A DNA stretch of 23,301 nucleotides from IMG/VR virus record IMGVR_UViG_3300034109_000299, positions 1-23,301 of that record; one strand, 5' to 3'. The notes below the pieces were generated by a model. It searched no databases and was not told where the DNA came from. It worked only from the letters and a program-made list of their open reading frames with translations. Source of the stretch: a virus. A program made the position numbers and the translations under genes. The first letter of the stretch is position 1; the number at the start of each line of letters is the position of its first letter. Shown piece after piece: positions 21,898 to 23,301 of the stretch.

Positions 21898-22926
21898 ATG
21901 CCTGAACGCTCATCACTGACACAGGTCGTCCAGTGGGGCATCGAGACTTCTGGTGCCGCCGCCAGCGGTCAGATCCGCATGTCAGCGATGGGCTTTGAGC
22001 CATCGCCGCAGACCGAGGGTGGTGACTTCCGGCCCTCCGGCTCCAAGTTCAAGACGCTGGCCTGGGTCGGCAAGTCCTGGACCGAGGGCAGTATCTCTGG
22101 TCAGGCCACCTACAACGAACTGATCTTCCCGCTGGCGTCGGTCATCGGCATCCCCACGACCGGGGGCGCTTCGACCGGGTGGACCTACTCGTTCACCCCG
22201 TCCGTGACCGGCGCTGACTCGCCCCGAACGTTCACTGTCGAGCAGGGCGAGGCTGGCAACTTCAACTGGATCACGAACGTCATCTTCAAGGAGATGGGCC
22301 TCTCGTTCGATCGCTCACAGATCCAGATGTCCGGCTCGGCCTATGGCCGACGGATGATCACCAGGACCACGGCCATGTCATCGGTCACGGCGACCCCGAC
22401 GCCGGTGATGGTGTTGCCCAAGGACGTGTCGGTCTACTACGGCACCTCTTACGCTGCGATCACGGCCTCGCCCTCCGGTGCCAAGCTCACCCGCGTGATG
22501 AACACCGACTTCTCGATTGGCAACCGGTTCAACCCGGTGTGGGTGCTCGACAACGCTCAGGACTCTTACGTCGCCAGCGTCGAGGCAGAGCCGGATCTCC
22601 GTGGTTCGATGCTGCTCGAGGCTGATGCGCAGGGGCAGGCCGTGATGAACGACCTCCAGGCCAGCACCACGAAGTACTTCCGCATCGAGAGCGTGAGCAC
22701 TGAGCGTGTCGGTGGCACCGGTGCGTTCTTCAAGCTGACCATCGACCTCGCCGTCAAGGTTGCCGATACCGACGGCTACTCGGACGAGGACGGCGTCTAC
22801 GCCGTGGGGTACAACTTCATCGGGGTCAGCGATCCGCAGATGCCGGGTGCCTCAGCGATCAACATCACGCTGACCAACTCACTGGCACCGTCGGCGCACC
22901 CCGCCATCCTCACGCCAGGCATCTGA
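21898..22926 (+). CDS. Major tail (tube) protein
   Basis: This 342-residue protein follows AAGGAG (21884-21889) at eight bases. It is rich in beta strands and Ser/Thr/Gly, with WVGKSWTEGSISGQ and FNWITNVIFKEMGLSFD typical of siphovirus-type tail tubes, and a C-terminal part GVYAVGYNFIGVSD. Position between the tail terminator and the next tail gene supports it. A large hairpin follows. Confidence 0.8.
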   Translation: MPERSSLTQVVQWGIETSGAAASGQIRMSAMGFEPSPQTEGGDFRPSGSKFKTLAWVGKSWTEGSISGQATYNELIFPLASVIGIPTTGGASTGWTYSFTPSVTGADSPRTFTVEQGEAGNFNWITNVIFKEMGLSFDRSQIQMSGSAYGRRMITRTTAMSSVTATPTPVMVLPKDVSVYYGTSYAAITASPSGAKLTRVMNTDFSIGNRFNPVWVLDNAQDSYVASVEAEPDLRGSMLLEADAQGQAVMNDLQASTTKYFRIESVSTERVGGTGAFFKLTIDLAVKVADTDGYSDEDGVYAVGYNFIGVSDPQMPGASAINITLTNSLAPSAHPAILTPGI

Positions 22927-22931
22927 GTTCC

Positions 22932-22984
22932 CCGTCGGCGGGGTGCGGTGCCGGCTCAGGCACGCAGGGCCACCCCGCCGGCGG
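22932..22984 (+). terminator. Long two-part hairpin after tail tube gene
   Basis: The arms 22932-22945 and 22971-22984 pair over 14 bases with one G-U position, and enclose a second small stem GTGCC/GGCAC (22948-22952 with 22959-22963). There is no T-run, so it may act as a transcript-stabilising or partial terminator structure rather than a standard rho-independent terminator. Confidence 0.6.
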
Positions 22985-22986
22985 TC

Positions 22987-22992
22987 TACGAT
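22987..22992 (+). promoter_or_regulatory. Possible TACGAT -10 box
   Basis: TACGAT fits TANNNT and lies between the long hairpin and the next gene, which would then have a leader of about 75 bases. No -35 element is recognisable, so this is weak. Confidence 0.25.
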
Positions 22993-23072
22993 TACCCAGC
23001 GCACATCTCAGTAGGGTCGATACCCGAAGCCATTCGGCGGCGTCACGCTGCCCGAACAGGAGGTATCCCTGC

Positions 23073-23301
23073 ATGAGCGTTGTTCTTTCTTCCATCACCG
23101 GTCAGACCACCGAGTCGAGCGTCGAGATCGCCGGCATCACGGTCAACTTCAGGTGGCGTCCGTACGTCGTCACCGTGGAGATGTCGATGAAGCTGGCAGA
23201 GTCCGGGGTCGAGATGATCCAGGTTCTGGCCGACACCATCGAGTCCTGGGATCTCGTCATCTCGGACGACGAGCCGTTCCCGCCGACCGTCGAGAACATC
23301 A
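23073..23301 (+). CDS. Tail protein, partial (probable tail assembly chaperone)
   Basis: An open frame from ATG 23073, behind AGGAGG (23058-23063), runs off the end of the window after 76 codons. It begins MSVVLSSITGQTTESSVEI and continues with an acidic, helical stretch. The gene after the tail tube in siphovirus-type phages is normally the tail assembly chaperone, often expressed with a frameshift; the frameshift region would lie outside this window. The function is inferred from position only. Confidence 0.55.
   Translation, partial: MSVVLSSITGQTTESSVEIAGITVNFRWRPYVVTVEMSMKLAESGVEMIQVLADTIESWDLVISDDEPFPPTVENI

Noticed and set aside
1-23301. CRISPR array, insertion sequence or integrase
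   Set aside because: No regularly spaced direct repeats, transposase motifs or recombinase motifs were seen on either strand.

Overview
The window is about 23 kb of high-GC DNA from the structural (late) region of a tailed double-stranded DNA phage or prophage. An actinobacterial host is suggested by a WhiB-type Fe-S regulator, high G+C in third codon positions, frequent GTG/TTG starts, and four apparently leaderless genes (a TACGCT -10-like box 6-7 nt before the start codon, with no ribosome-binding site). No integrase, replication gene or tRNA is visible, so lifestyle cannot be decided here.

Layout. (1) 1-1527: a ribbon-helix-helix protein and a small Cys/His protein on the + strand converge on a - strand lipoprotein with a lysozyme/transglycosylase-like domain. 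A hairpin-rich stretch follows, with one small ORF that looks frameshifted (1158-1365) and a terminator. (2) 1528-4542: large terminase, a very acidic small protein and a C5-cytosine methyltransferase. A second reading frame inside the methyltransferase also resembles methyltransferase-family sequence. (3) 4547-12080: portal, then a 1086-residue MuF-type head protein carrying two HExxH metallopeptidase-like domains, a protein with an ADP-ribosyltransferase-like C-terminus, a RuvC-like nuclease and WhiB. (4) 12094-18743: a large protein with a HhH-glycosylase-like domain, a small acidic ORF, a ParB/Srx-like plus XkdF-type protease fusion, two basic unknown proteins and a scaffold-like protein. 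(5) 18746-23301: decoration protein, major capsid protein, a strong terminator, four head-tail joining proteins, the tail-tube protein, a large hairpin and the start of the next tail gene.

How the genes work together. The head module is ordinary in order (terminase, portal, MuF, protease, scaffold, decoration, capsid, connectors, tail), but the portal-to-protease interval is swollen with large multi-domain proteins. They share short sequence modules: a VVVPPY...DGTxVxGY motif, usually followed by an Arg-rich run (five copies in three proteins), an RFGPFPKA motif (five copies in two proteins), and an HLPGRHDQSSHG N-terminus. My main inference is that these are tags or processing sites for enzymes packaged into the capsid and delivered with the DNA, with the XkdF-like protease as the obvious processing enzyme. 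Domain calls are from reading motifs by eye; no database search was run.
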